From: an uncultured Propionibacteriaceae bacterium | Lineage (GTDB): Bacteria; Actinomycetota; Actinomycetes; Propionibacteriales; Propionibacteriaceae | Direction of reading: 5' to 3' | DNA: 32,553 nucleotides | Assembly: GCA_945875065.1 (NCBI GenBank) | Contig: CAMCJC010000001.1 | Coordinates: 1-32,553 of the forward strand | In this document: positions 1 through 7,883 of the stretch, one piece after another | Layout of the letters: each line of letters opens with the position of its first letter | How positions within the stretch are numbered: position 1 is the first letter of the stretch | The notes under the pieces: generated by a model | The model's database searches: none | The model's input: only the letters and a program-made list of their open reading frames with translations | What the model was told of the DNA's origin: nothing | Position numbers and translations under genes: made by a program

Positions 1-78
1 CTCATCGGCGAAAGTTGTAGATGCGGGCAGGATGAGGGCCAGGGCCCCCACAGCCGCGAGAAGTCTGCTCCGTCGCAT
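1..78 (-). CDS. N-terminal fragment of a secreted protein (signal peptide only)
   Basis: The first 26 codons of a minus-strand gene are visible before the window edge. They encode a classical Sec signal peptide: a basic start (MRRSR), a hydrophobic core rich in Leu, Ala and Val, and a likely AxA-like cleavage region ending TTFADE. The ATG at 76-78 is preceded by an AAAGG ribosome-binding site 5 bases away, which supports this start. Nothing of the mature protein is in view, so its function cannot be stated. It lies on the same strand as the PTS genes but 380 bases downstream of them and behind a strong hairpin, so it is probably a separate transcription unit. Confidence 0.7.
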   Translation of the reverse strand, partial: MRRSRLLAAVGALALILPASTTFADE

Positions 79-370
79 AGCTGCCTTTCCAGTCAGAGGT
101 GGCGCCACGAAGGAGCCACGCCGCAGCCCACGCCGGAACACGGGCTGTCGGCCAAGAGGTTTGGGAAGAGTCCGGGAACGGGGTCAACTTACCAAGCTTC
201 TAACGGCAGGCGGAAGCATCGAAACCAATAACTACCCGAAAGGACTACAAGAAATCAGAGAATAGCGGTTTTCCGGCCTCCAGATGCCTCGCGGCAGGAC
301 AAGGACTCTTACTCGCCGAAAGTATCCAAGGGGTAGGAGCGACGGCCTAACCAATGCCAATCCGCGAAAG

Positions 371-376
371 AATATA
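371..376 (-). promoter_or_regulatory. -10-like hexamer TATATT
   Basis: The minus-strand TATATT matches TATAAT at five of six positions and stands out in a GC-rich intergenic region. No good -35 was found at 16-18 bases upstream. The only gene it could serve is the secreted protein starting at 78. Confidence 0.3.
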
Positions 377-403
377 GAGACCTTAACCGCTCTCTCGTCC
401 GCA

Positions 404-453
404 CCTGCCGGCCCCCCGCACCTGGAGCTCGTCCAGGGCGGGCGGCCGGCAGG
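404..453 (-). terminator. Long hairpin after the PTS operon
   Basis: It starts 6 bases past the EIIBC stop codon. The outer arms CCTGCCGGCC and GGCCGGCAGG are a perfect 10-bp inverted repeat, and an inner repeat CCTGGA / TCCAGG closes the loop. There is no U-tract, which is common for terminators in high-GC actinobacteria. It could also act as an mRNA 3'-end stabiliser. Confidence 0.6.
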
Positions 454-458
454 ATCGA

Positions 459-2291
459 TCACACCGTGGCGAGCTTGCGGCGCATCCCTTCCGCGAACTG
501 CTCGGCATCGAGTCCTGCGATAAGGTGCCAGACGCCATCGCCGGTTCGGACGGCTCCGTGGACGCCGGCAGAGGTCAGGGCGTCGATGTCGACCTTGGAG
601 TCGTCAACTACCTCGACCCGGATGCGGGTGGCCGCGATCGGTTCGACGCTCCGGACGTTCTCGTTGCCGCCAAGCGCGATCAGCCACTGCTTAGCCTGGT
701 TGGTCTCGGCATCGCTGACGACGATGACGCGTGGCTCCGGCTCCTCGACCGGCTCGGCTGCTCGGCGCGCCTGAGCCCGCTGTTCGGGCGTGCGGTAGTC
801 GGAGATGATCACGAGCACCATCGCGACGACGAAGGCCGCTACGACCGACACCGCATAGATCCACATCGGTTTGAACACCGGGATCGTCAGCAGCGAAGTG
901 AACGCGAACGCACCGGTGGTGACGCCACGCACCCCGTCGGCGCCGGTGAAGAACTGGCTGAGCAGGCCGATGGTGATGCCGCCTACGAGACAGCCGACGA
1001 GCATTCGCGGGTAGATGCGCTTGAAACGCAGGTGGATACCGTAGAGGCTCGGCTCGGCAATGCCGCCGAACAGACCCGCCGCGAGTGCGCCCGTGGCGGT
1101 CTGCCGCATCGTGATGTCCTTGTCTCTGGTCGCGATGAACAAGACGCCGGCCGTGGCACCGAAACATGCGAAGTTCCACGTGCCCATCGGGCCCTGGATG
1201 AAGTCGTAGCCGAGGTTGTCGATGTTCAGCAGCATCAGCGCGTTTAGCGGCCAGTGCAGGCCGAGCGGCACGAGGAACGGGTAGACCAGCGGGATGATGA
1301 TCGCGAAGACGATCGGAGCATGGTTGTTCAGCCAAGCCAGACCATCACCGATGCCGTTACCAGCCCAGATGCCGATGGGGCCGAGCAGGAAGGCGGTGAT
1401 CGGGACCATGATGATCATCGAGAAGAACGGGACGAACACCATCTGCACGTTCTCGGGGAAGATGCGTTTGAGGGCGCGGTACACCACGGCCAGCAAGGCG
1501 GCCATCAGCAGAGGCACGAAAACCTGCCCGCCGTAGTCGCTGAGCTGGAGCGGAAGCCCGAAGATATTCACCACACACGATTCCTTGCCGAGTGTCGCGT
1601 TGGTGGTGCAGACGGTCTCGGTGTAACGCAGGGCCTCGGCGAACAGCCCTGAGCCTCCTGCCGTCTCCGTGTAGACCTTCGAGCCCAGCTGGATGAAGTC
1701 TGGCGTCAGCAGCGAACCCATGATGACGGCGCCGAGCCACGGATCGACGTCGAGCTTCTTCGACGCGTTGTATGCGACCGCGATGGGCAGGAAGTAGAAC
1801 ACTCCGCGCCACATCGCATCAAGGAACACCCACGGAGCGGCCTTGGCATCGGACTGGAAGTCGAAGATGCCGAACGCATCGAGGATCGCGGCCGTAGCCA
1901 AGATCAAAGATGCGCCGAGCAGGACTCCGAGGAGCGGCCGGAAGCTGTCGGACAGGTACTCGAAGAACGAATCGAGCCAGGCGAACTTGCCTCGGCCCTT
2001 GGCTCGGGCGGCGGCCTTGACTTCGGCGTCAGTCATCGGTTGTCGAGAGGACATCTCCGGCAGGGCGTTGATCTCCTGGAAAACGGTAGCGACGGCACCG
2101 CCGATGATGACCTGGAAACGGTCGCCAGACTGCGGCACCGCCCCCATGACACCGGTGATGGCCTCGACCTGCGTCTGGTCGATGCCGCTCGCGTCGAACA
2201 GTTCGAACCGCAGGCGCGTGGCGCAGTGCGTCAGGGACTTGATGTTGGGGGCGCCGCCTACCGCGGCGACGATCTCGGATGCAGTACTCAT
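459..2291 (-). CDS. PTS sugar transporter EIIBC, Bgl-type, with a second degenerate EIIB domain
   Basis: This membrane permease takes up a sugar and phosphorylates it, using phosphate relayed from the fused EI/HPr/EIIA protein encoded just upstream. Residues 1-80 are an EIIB domain with the phospho-cysteine at Cys23 in the motif THCATRLRF. About residues 110-510 form the multi-helix EIIC channel, with Glc/Bgl-superfamily motifs (GLHWPLNAL, GLFGGIAEPSLYGIHL). Residues 531-610 resemble EIIB again, but the cysteine position is Ala553 (AATRIRV), so this copy cannot carry phosphate. The EIIB and EIIC motifs look closer to the beta-glucoside branch than to classical PtsG. The substrate is not readable from sequence. 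The ATG at 2291 follows a GAGG site and starts 10 bases after the fusion gene ends, so the two are an operon. Confidence 0.88.
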   Translation of the reverse strand: MSTASEIVAAVGGAPNIKSLTHCATRLRFELFDASGIDQTQVEAITGVMGAVPQSGDRFQVIIGGAVATVFQEINALPEMSSRQPMTDAEVKAAARAKGRGKFAWLDSFFEYLSDSFRPLLGVLLGASLILATAAILDAFGIFDFQSDAKAAPWVFLDAMWRGVFYFLPIAVAYNASKKLDVDPWLGAVIMGSLLTPDFIQLGSKVYTETAGGSGLFAEALRYTETVCTTNATLGKESCVVNIFGLPLQLSDYGGQVFVPLLMAALLAVVYRALKRIFPENVQMVFVPFFSMIIMVPITAFLLGPIGIWAGNGIGDGLAWLNNHAPIVFAIIIPLVYPFLVPLGLHWPLNALMLLNIDNLGYDFIQGPMGTWNFACFGATAGVLFIATRDKDITMRQTATGALAAGLFGGIAEPSLYGIHLRFKRIYPRMLVGCLVGGITIGLLSQFFTGADGVRGVTTGAFAFTSLLTIPVFKPMWIYAVSVVAAFVVAMVLVIISDYRTPEQRAQARRAAEPVEEPEPRVIVVSDAETNQAKQWLIALGGNENVRSVEPIAATRIRVEVVDDSKVDIDALTSAGVHGAVRTGDGVWHLIAGLDAEQFAEGMRRKLATV

Positions 2292-2301
2292 CAGGCTTAC
2301 C

Positions 2302-4896
2302 TCAGCTCTCGTCGACGGGGACTAGCGCGCGCACCTCAGCCGGTGTGCCGCAGGCGATGGCCTTGGCGGCCAGTTCCTTCGCGGTGGCGAGATCGCACGC
2401 ACGAACGGCGGCCTTCACCGAGGGGATCGCGGGAATCGAGCAGCTCAGCTCGTCGACCCCCAGGCCGACGAGGATCGGCACGGCCTGCGGGTCGGAAGCG
2501 ACACCGCCGCACACCCCGAGCCACTTACCGTGGGCGTGGAGCGCCTCGGCCGCCTGTCCGATGAGGGTGAGAACGGCGGGGTTACACGGGTCTACTTGGG
2601 AGGCGAGCTTGGGGTGACCCCGATCCATCGCGAGGGCATAGCTGGTCAGGTCATTAGTGCCGACGCTGAAGAAGTCGCAGCCTTCCTCAGCGGCGAACTG
2701 CTTCGCCATGACCGCCACGGACGGCACCTCCATCATGATGCCGACGCTGACCTCGCCGAGGTTGGGGGCCTTAGCCCGCTCCTCGTCGAAGATCGCCTTG
2801 GAGCGCCGCCAGTCGTCGATCGTCGCGATCATCGGGAACATCACGTGCAGTTTGGCGCCGGCACCCGCGGCTGCGAGGATAGCCCGGATCTGAGTGCGCA
2901 ACACCTCCGGCTGCTCCAGGCCGACGCGCACGCCGCGAACTCCGAGGAACGGGTTCTCCTCGGCGGGGATCGGCAGGTAAGCCAAAGGCTTGTCGCCGCC
3001 GACGTCCAGGGTGCGAATCACGAGCGGCTGGCCGGGCTTCAGGGCGCGGGCGCAATCGGTGTAGACCTGCTGCTGCTCTGCTTCAGTGGGAGCGGATTGG
3101 CGTCCCATGAACACGAACTCGGAGCGCAGCAGGCCGACGCCCTCAGCGCCCTTATCCATAGAAGCGACCGCGTCGTCGACGCCGCCGATATTGGCGACGA
3201 CTTGGATGCTATGGCCGTCGCGGGTGATGGCGGGATCGTCCTTGGCGGCCTCCTCAATCGCCTTCCGCTCTGCCAATCGAGCCTGCCGAGCGCGCAACTC
3301 GTCCACCTCCGCGTCGGTCAACCCGGTGCGCAACGTGCCCTTGGAGCCGTCAAGGACGACCAAGTCTCCGTCGGCGAGCTCCAGGGCGCGGCTCTCGATG
3401 CCAGCCACGGCGGGGATGTCGAGCGAGCGGGCAATGATCGCGACATGGCTGGAGGCGCCGCCGCCGGTGGTGGCGAACCCGACGACGCGGGAGCGGTCGA
3501 GCTGGGCGGTATCGGATGGGGTCAGATCCTCCGCGATGAGGATGGTGTTCTCCGGCAACTCCTGGCGTTCGGTCCGCTGGCCGGTGAGTTCCTCCAGGAC
3601 GCGCTGTCCGACGTCGCGGACATCACCGGCACGGCCGGCGAGGATCTCGTTCTTCAGCCCGGCGAGCTGGTCGGCGAACGCGTTGAACGCACCCCGCCAC
3701 GCGAACGGGGCCGACTTGCCCTTGTCGATGGCGGATGCGGCCAAGTCGAGGAGCTCCGGGTCTCCGAGGATCTCCTGGTGCGCGGCGAAGATCGCCGCCT
3801 TGTCCTCCGACGATTCTTCGGCTAGGCGCTTCTCCAGCGCGGACAGGTCGAGCAGGGCACGGTCGATGGCGGCGTTTAGCTTGCGGCGCTCCTTGTGGTG
3901 GTCGTCCGCGAACTCTTCGACCTGAATGTCGTGGCGGCGGTGCTGAACGACGCGGCCAATGCCAAGACCGGGAGAGGCGGAGGCGCCAAGCAGCAGGTTC
4001 GGATCTCCTGACTTCGGCGCGGCTCGCTCGGGAGCGGGCTCGGCGATTGGCTCAGTGATGGCAGGCATGGCGGTGGTGTCGTCGGTGCCGATCACCCCGC
4101 CAGAGGGCAAGAGCGGGCACTCCTCGCCGAGGCCGTCCTGGATGGCCTGCGAGAGCTCCGCAACCGCCTCGCGGGCATCGGGCCCGTGAGCGGTGACCAC
4201 AACCTTCTCCCCGCATGGGATGGCAAGGGCCATGATCGCGACGATCGACTTAGCGTTGGCAGCCTTCTCGCCCCGACGCAGCTTGATGTCAGAGTGGTAT
4301 TTTTTGGCCAGGCCCGCGAGAGTGGCCGCAGGTCGAGCGTGCAGGCCGGTGGGGTTAGGGACGATGAGGGCGTCTGAGGTCGCTTGCGCTCCGGCGGCCG
4401 TTGGCGCATCGCCTTCGGGGGCGGCGGCAAGCTCAATCGTGGCGGCCTCGCTCTGTCCTGCAGTGACCAGGCCGGTGGCCGGGGTGATCTGAGAGACCAA
4501 CTCGCCGTTGGCCACGACGACCTGCGTCAGCAGCGACTTCGCGGCGCGACCGACGACGTCCATGTCAAACTCGATGAGCTTGTGCCCAACTTCGACGCGG
4601 TCACCGGCGGCGACCAGCGCGGTAAAGCCCTCACCACCAAGCTGCACGGTGTCGAGTCCGATGTGCATCAGGATCTCCACCCCTTCGGCGCTTCGCACCG
4701 TCAGCGCGTGCCGGGACGGCTGAACGTTTACTACCTCCCCGGCGATCGGGGACACGAGCTGTCCTTCAAAGGGGTCTATCGAGAAACCGTCGCCCACCAT
4801 CTTGCGGGCGAAGACCGGGTCAGGCACGTCCTCTAGACGAACCATGATCCCAGTCATGGGGGCCATCAGAACGACCCGTGCTGCGTCTGCACTCAC
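2302..4896 (-). CDS. PTS EIIA-HPr-EI fusion phosphotransferase
   Basis: A single 864-residue cytoplasmic protein joins three PTS phosphocarriers. Residues about 8-135 are a Glc-type EIIA with the two active-site histidines His63 and His78 (MHIGLDTV). Residues about 175-260 are HPr with phospho-His186 in NPTGLHARPA and a serine (Ser217, NAKSIVAIM) at the HPr-kinase site position. Residues about 302-864 are Enzyme I with phospho-His484 (GGGASSHVAIIAR) and the PEP-site cysteine in LGVCGGVASDP. Pro/Ala-rich linkers separate the domains. I chose the GTG at 4896 because GGAAAGGAAG sits 6 bases upstream and the EIIA domain begins right after it; an upstream ATG at 4959 would add 21 residues with no family similarity. 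PEP phosphate can pass EI to HPr to EIIA within one chain, then to the EIIBC made from the next gene. Confidence 0.92.
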   Translation of the reverse strand: MSADAARVVLMAPMTGIMVRLEDVPDPVFARKMVGDGFSIDPFEGQLVSPIAGEVVNVQPSRHALTVRSAEGVEILMHIGLDTVQLGGEGFTALVAAGDRVEVGHKLIEFDMDVVGRAAKSLLTQVVVANGELVSQITPATGLVTAGQSEAATIELAAAPEGDAPTAAGAQATSDALIVPNPTGLHARPAATLAGLAKKYHSDIKLRRGEKAANAKSIVAIMALAIPCGEKVVVTAHGPDAREAVAELSQAIQDGLGEECPLLPSGGVIGTDDTTAMPAITEPIAEPAPERAAPKSGDPNLLLGASASPGLGIGRVVQHRRHDIQVEEFADDHHKERRKLNAAIDRALLDLSALEKRLAEESSEDKAAIFAAHQEILGDPELLDLAASAIDKGKSAPFAWRGAFNAFADQLAGLKNEILAGRAGDVRDVGQRVLEELTGQRTERQELPENTILIAEDLTPSDTAQLDRSRVVGFATTGGGASSHVAIIARSLDIPAVAGIESRALELADGDLVVLDGSKGTLRTGLTDAEVDELRARQARLAERKAIEEAAKDDPAITRDGHSIQVVANIGGVDDAVASMDKGAEGVGLLRSEFVFMGRQSAPTEAEQQQVYTDCARALKPGQPLVIRTLDVGGDKPLAYLPIPAEENPFLGVRGVRVGLEQPEVLRTQIRAILAAAGAGAKLHVMFPMIATIDDWRRSKAIFDEERAKAPNLGEVSVGIMMEVPSVAVMAKQFAAEEGCDFFSVGTNDLTSYALAMDRGHPKLASQVDPCNPAVLTLIGQAAEALHAHGKWLGVCGGVASDPQAVPILVGLGVDELSCSIPAIPSVKAAVRACDLATAKELAAKAIACGTPAEVRALVPVDES

Positions 4897-5102
4897 GGCG
4901 CACTTCCTTTCCGAGGTGTCGCGCCCTTCCACAGGAGAACGACGCTGTTCGCTCCTCACGAGTGACGCCAGCCTAACCGCTGGCTCCGATAAAGGGAACT
5001 ACCTTTCGGGTTCCGTCAGCCTTTTGGCCAGCCTCAATCGAACCCGTCTCGAGGCTCCTTGAGGAGTCCTAACGTTCAACCACTCGACTCAAGGAGACGA
5101 CG
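4897..5102. promoter_or_regulatory. Divergent promoter region between the PTS operon and the Tad operon
   Basis: This 206-base gap must hold the control signals for both divergent operons. Two inverted repeats are visible. One, at 4967-4984, has arms GCCAGC and GCTGGC around CTAACC. The other, at 4995-5014, has arms GGAAC and GTTCC and encloses a minus-strand ACCCGAAAGG. Either could be an operator or a leader hairpin. AAGGAG at 5091-5096 is the ribosome-binding site of the first Tad gene. No convincing -35/-10 pair was found on either strand. Confidence 0.45.
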
Positions 5103-5699
5103 ATGTCTCGGACAACAAAACCTGACGGGGTCAAAGGCAGAACCCGTCGCAGCCCGCGCCTGGTGATGCTGGGTGCGCTTCTCGTGGCGCTCGGCGGCCT
5201 GGGTGCCGCGAGCCTCTACACGGCAGTCAGCCAGGAACGGCCGGCAGTAGCGATGGCAAGGGATGTGATGCGCGGACAATCGATCGCGCTAGAGGATCTG
5301 AAGGTCGCGAACGCCCCACCCGGCCTGGTCAAGTACTACCCGGCAGACCACCTCGACTCGCTGGTCGGCAAGCGCGCGGCCTTCGACCTGCCCCAGGATG
5401 CGTTCGTCGCCGAGCGCCTGCTCGGGTCCCTCGACCTGCCGGAAGGAAACGTCACCATCGGGTTGAAGCTGGCGCACGGTCGAATGCCAACAGCTCAGTT
5501 GCAGCCTGGGCAGCAAGTCGGGATCGTAGACGTTTCCGGCGGCTCGGTGCTCACGTCGGGCATCGTCGTGACGGCTCCCATAGAACTCGACGACCGCGTT
5601 TCCCGCACGCTCGACGTGAGCGTCACCCAGGGCATGGCGGCACAGGTATCGACGCTGGCCGCGACCGACCAGATCGCGCTGTTCGCGACGGCCGGCTGA
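5103..5699 (+). CDS. CpaB/RcpC-like SAF-domain protein of the Tad system
   Basis: This 198-residue protein has one N-terminal membrane segment at about 17-42 and then a SAF domain at about 43-105 (VAMARDVMRGQSIALEDL). That architecture fits CpaB/RcpC, the envelope protein that supports Tad pilus assembly. It is shorter than typical proteobacterial CpaB, as is usual for actinobacterial versions. The ATG at 5103 has AAGGAG 6 bases upstream. It is the first gene of a tightly packed operon: its TGA overlaps the next ATG by one base. A role in anchoring or guiding the secretion machine at the membrane is inferred from context. Confidence 0.78.
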   Translation: MSRTTKPDGVKGRTRRSPRLVMLGALLVALGGLGAASLYTAVSQERPAVAMARDVMRGQSIALEDLKVANAPPGLVKYYPADHLDSLVGKRAAFDLPQDAFVAERLLGSLDLPEGNVTIGLKLAHGRMPTAQLQPGQQVGIVDVSGGSVLTSGIVVTAPIELDDRVSRTLDVSVTQGMAAQVSTLAATDQIALFATAG

Positions 5700-6478
5700 T
5701 GGGCGTGGTGCTCGTAACCGGCGGTCCAGGGTCGCCGGGGATCACGACTACCGCCCTGGGGTTGTGCCTGGCTTGGCCTGGGCCTGGGATGCTTGTCGAC
5801 TGTGACCGAGACCCGAGCCAGGCGATCCCAGCCGGCTACCTGCGGGGCGTATCCCTCGGCGGTACTGGACTACCGGCGGTCGCATTGGCCCATAGGCAGC
5901 AATCGGAGTTGGGGCCGCTGCTAAGGGGTCTGGCCCTTGAACTGGACGAGGACAGGCAGTTTCTCCCGGGATTCAGCCGTCCCGAGGCCGTAGCAGGTTT
6001 CGAGTCGGCCTGGCTGGACCTGGCCCGGGGCCTGGAGTGGTTGACGGCGCGCGGCGCCATTGTCGTCATCGATGCCGGACGCGTCGGGGCCGCTGGGCCA
6101 CCTGATCCCCTGGTTGGCGTCGCCTCGGCCGTGGTGTTCGTCGTTAGAAGCTCCCTCCGGTCGCTGGCTGCCGCGAGACTGTACCTGCCGCTGGTACAGG
6201 ATGCGCTGGAGCGACACCCGGCCGCGAAGCTGTGGCTGGCTCTCGTCGGGCCGGGCCGACCGTACGTAGCACACGAAGTCGAGACCGAGTTTCAGCTGCC
6301 CGTGCTGACACTGCCATGGCAGCCGAAGCAAGCGGCCGTCCTCAGCGACGGCGACCCGGTGCCACGAAGCTTTAGACGGCAGGCTCTCATGCGGGCGATG
6401 GCGGCCTTAGGGAGCCGCCTGAGGAACGGAGTCAACTCCATGGCACCAAGTGAGGAAGACGATGTCCAGCATCACTGA
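5699..6478 (+). CDS. CpaE/MinD-like ATPase of the Tad locus with a divergent P-loop
   Basis: This 259-residue cytoplasmic protein has the position and fold signals of CpaE/TadZ, the MinD-family localisation factor of Tad pili. The N-terminal loop reads VTGGPGSPGITTTALGLCL, so the usual KGGxGKTT signature loop lacks both lysines. Later strands resemble MinD, for example GAIVVIDAG at about 118-126 for the Walker B region and VVFVVRSSLRSLAAARLYLPLV further on. The missing lysines suggest weak or absent ATP hydrolysis; this is an inference. Similar GSPGxTTT loops are, from memory, common in actinobacterial Tad loci. It overlaps the preceding gene by one base and the following gene by 17 bases. 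Confidence 0.7.
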   Translation: MGVVLVTGGPGSPGITTTALGLCLAWPGPGMLVDCDRDPSQAIPAGYLRGVSLGGTGLPAVALAHRQQSELGPLLRGLALELDEDRQFLPGFSRPEAVAGFESAWLDLARGLEWLTARGAIVVIDAGRVGAAGPPDPLVGVASAVVFVVRSSLRSLAAARLYLPLVQDALERHPAAKLWLALVGPGRPYVAHEVETEFQLPVLTLPWQPKQAAVLSDGDPVPRSFRRQALMRAMAALGSRLRNGVNSMAPSEEDDVQHH

Positions 6479-7883
6479 CCTACCCAAGTTGTCCGGGGCC
6501 TTCGCGAACCTGACCGACCGGTCGTGGAACCCGGCTGCGGCTAGTCAAGCCACTCCCGAACTCCCCACCAGCTCAGTCGCTGAACCAGACTGGAAACTGG
6601 TGGTCGCGCTGCGCCGTGAGGCCGTAGAGCAGATCACCGCGGTGCAAGAGGAGTGGCTACGGTCCAACGGCACGACAATGCCCGAGGCGGACCGGCGTAT
6701 GCGCGGACGCTCGATCATCAGGCGGGTCGTCAGGCAGCACGTCGAGCGGCTAGGGACCCAAGGGGCAGCCCTGTGGTCGATGGAGTTGGAGAACCGCTAC
6801 GCGGAGACCGTGGCCAACGCGATCTTCGGGTTCGGCCGGCTAGCCCCGGTGATGTCGATCCCCGAGGCGGAGAACATCGAGATCAGTGGCTGCGACAACG
6901 TGCTGGTGCAGTACCGCGACGGTCGGCGCGAGTCACACCCTCCCGTCACAGATTCGGACGAGGAACTCATCGAAGCGATTCGTTTCCTCGGCGAGTCGAC
7001 CAGCCCGCCGCGACCATTCGACGACGCCCACCCCACGATGACGCTGGCGATCGGCGACCGCTTTCGCCTGCACGCCATCGGGTTCGGTCTCAGCTACCGG
7101 CCGAGCGTCGTCATCCGCCAGCACACCTTCACCGCGGTCGATCTGCGGGAGCTATCCAAGCTGGGCATGCTGCCGCAGGAGGTGTCCAGGTTTCTCGCAC
7201 AGGCGGTGCTGGCACGTAAGTCGATCGTAATCTCGGGTGATCAGGGAGCGGGAAAGACGACGCTGCTGCGCGCCTTAATCGCGGAGATCCCTCTTAGCGA
7301 ACGGTTCGGCACCCTCGAGACCGACTTCGAACTGCTCACACACCTGCTGCCAGGGCGTGGCAATGTACTCGCCCTCCAGGCCCGCTCAGGGATGGGCGAA
7401 CAGATCGGAGGAGGTCGTGTCGGGAACTGGACCGTGGCGGATCTGATCCCCGAGGCCCTCAGACAAAACCTGTCGCGACTGATCGTTGGCGAGGTTCGAG
7501 GTGCCGAGGCGGGCACGATGTTTGAGGCGATGCAAGCCGGAGCCGGAACTTTATCTACGACCCATTCGCACTCGGCCGCCTCGACGATCGACCGGCTCGC
7601 GGCGAGGGTCGCGCAAGGCGGGGTGCTGGGGGTGGCCGAGGCGATGCGGCAGATCGCCCTGCACATCGACCTGATCGTCCACGTGCGATTGGAAGACGAC
7701 ACTTGGCGGGGCGGGGTTCGTCGCCGATTCGTGAGCGAGATCCACCAGTTGAGCGGATCGTTCGAGGCGGGTAGACCCAGCACTCATGTCGTGTACGACG
7801 CAGGCCCCCCGGCGATGTTTCGGCCAGAGGGTCGATTCGCAGCCGAACTCGAGAAGTTCGGGAGGCCGTCGTGGGAGCGTTGA
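6462..7883 (+). CDS. tadA: TadA/CpaF secretion ATPase
   Basis: This 473-residue type II/IV secretion ATPase powers assembly of Flp pili. A Walker A motif (GDQGAGKTT, residues 259-267) is followed by a Walker B-like segment (LSRLIVGEVRGAEAGTMFEAM) and a conserved histidine-rich turn (STTHSHSA). The N-terminal part shows the usual all-alpha region and the PEAENIEISGCDNVLVQ segment of the CpaF family. A GTG at 6450 is in frame upstream, but GAGGAAG at 6452-6458 is well placed for the ATG at 6462, so I use that. It shares 17 bases with the CpaE-like gene and 13 bases with tadB, suggesting translational coupling. Confidence 0.93.
   Translation: MSSITDLPKLSGAFANLTDRSWNPAAASQATPELPTSSVAEPDWKLVVALRREAVEQITAVQEEWLRSNGTTMPEADRRMRGRSIIRRVVRQHVERLGTQGAALWSMELENRYAETVANAIFGFGRLAPVMSIPEAENIEISGCDNVLVQYRDGRRESHPPVTDSDEELIEAIRFLGESTSPPRPFDDAHPTMTLAIGDRFRLHAIGFGLSYRPSVVIRQHTFTAVDLRELSKLGMLPQEVSRFLAQAVLARKSIVISGDQGAGKTTLLRALIAEIPLSERFGTLETDFELLTHLLPGRGNVLALQARSGMGEQIGGGRVGNWTVADLIPEALRQNLSRLIVGEVRGAEAGTMFEAMQAGAGTLSTTHSHSAASTIDRLAARVAQGGVLGVAEAMRQIALHIDLIVHVRLEDDTWRGGVRRRFVSEIHQLSGSFEAGRPSTHVVYDAGPPAMFRPEGRFAAELEKFGRPSWER

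Larger units (their letters stand above)
79..458 (-). other. Intergenic region with possible long 5' leader of the secreted gene
   Basis: No convincing gene is seen in these 380 bases. Read on the minus strand, the right part holds the hairpin that follows the PTS gene. A TATATT hexamer at 371-376 looks like a -10 box in this GC-rich setting, although no clear -35 is present. If it is used, the secreted-protein mRNA would carry a leader of about 290 bases. I could not match that leader to a riboswitch class I know. The sequence ACCCGAAAGG lies at 234-243 on the plus strand. Confidence 0.4.

Noticed and set aside
79..260. c-di-AMP (ydaO) riboswitch before the secreted gene
   Set aside because: A CCGACAGC stretch is reminiscent, but the other conserved blocks (GGGGAACC, GGGGCGAATC) are missing.
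2530..3825. 431-codon open frame on the plus strand
   Set aside because: It lies fully antisense to the Enzyme I domain, whose catalytic motifs are intact. Long antisense frames are expected at this GC content.
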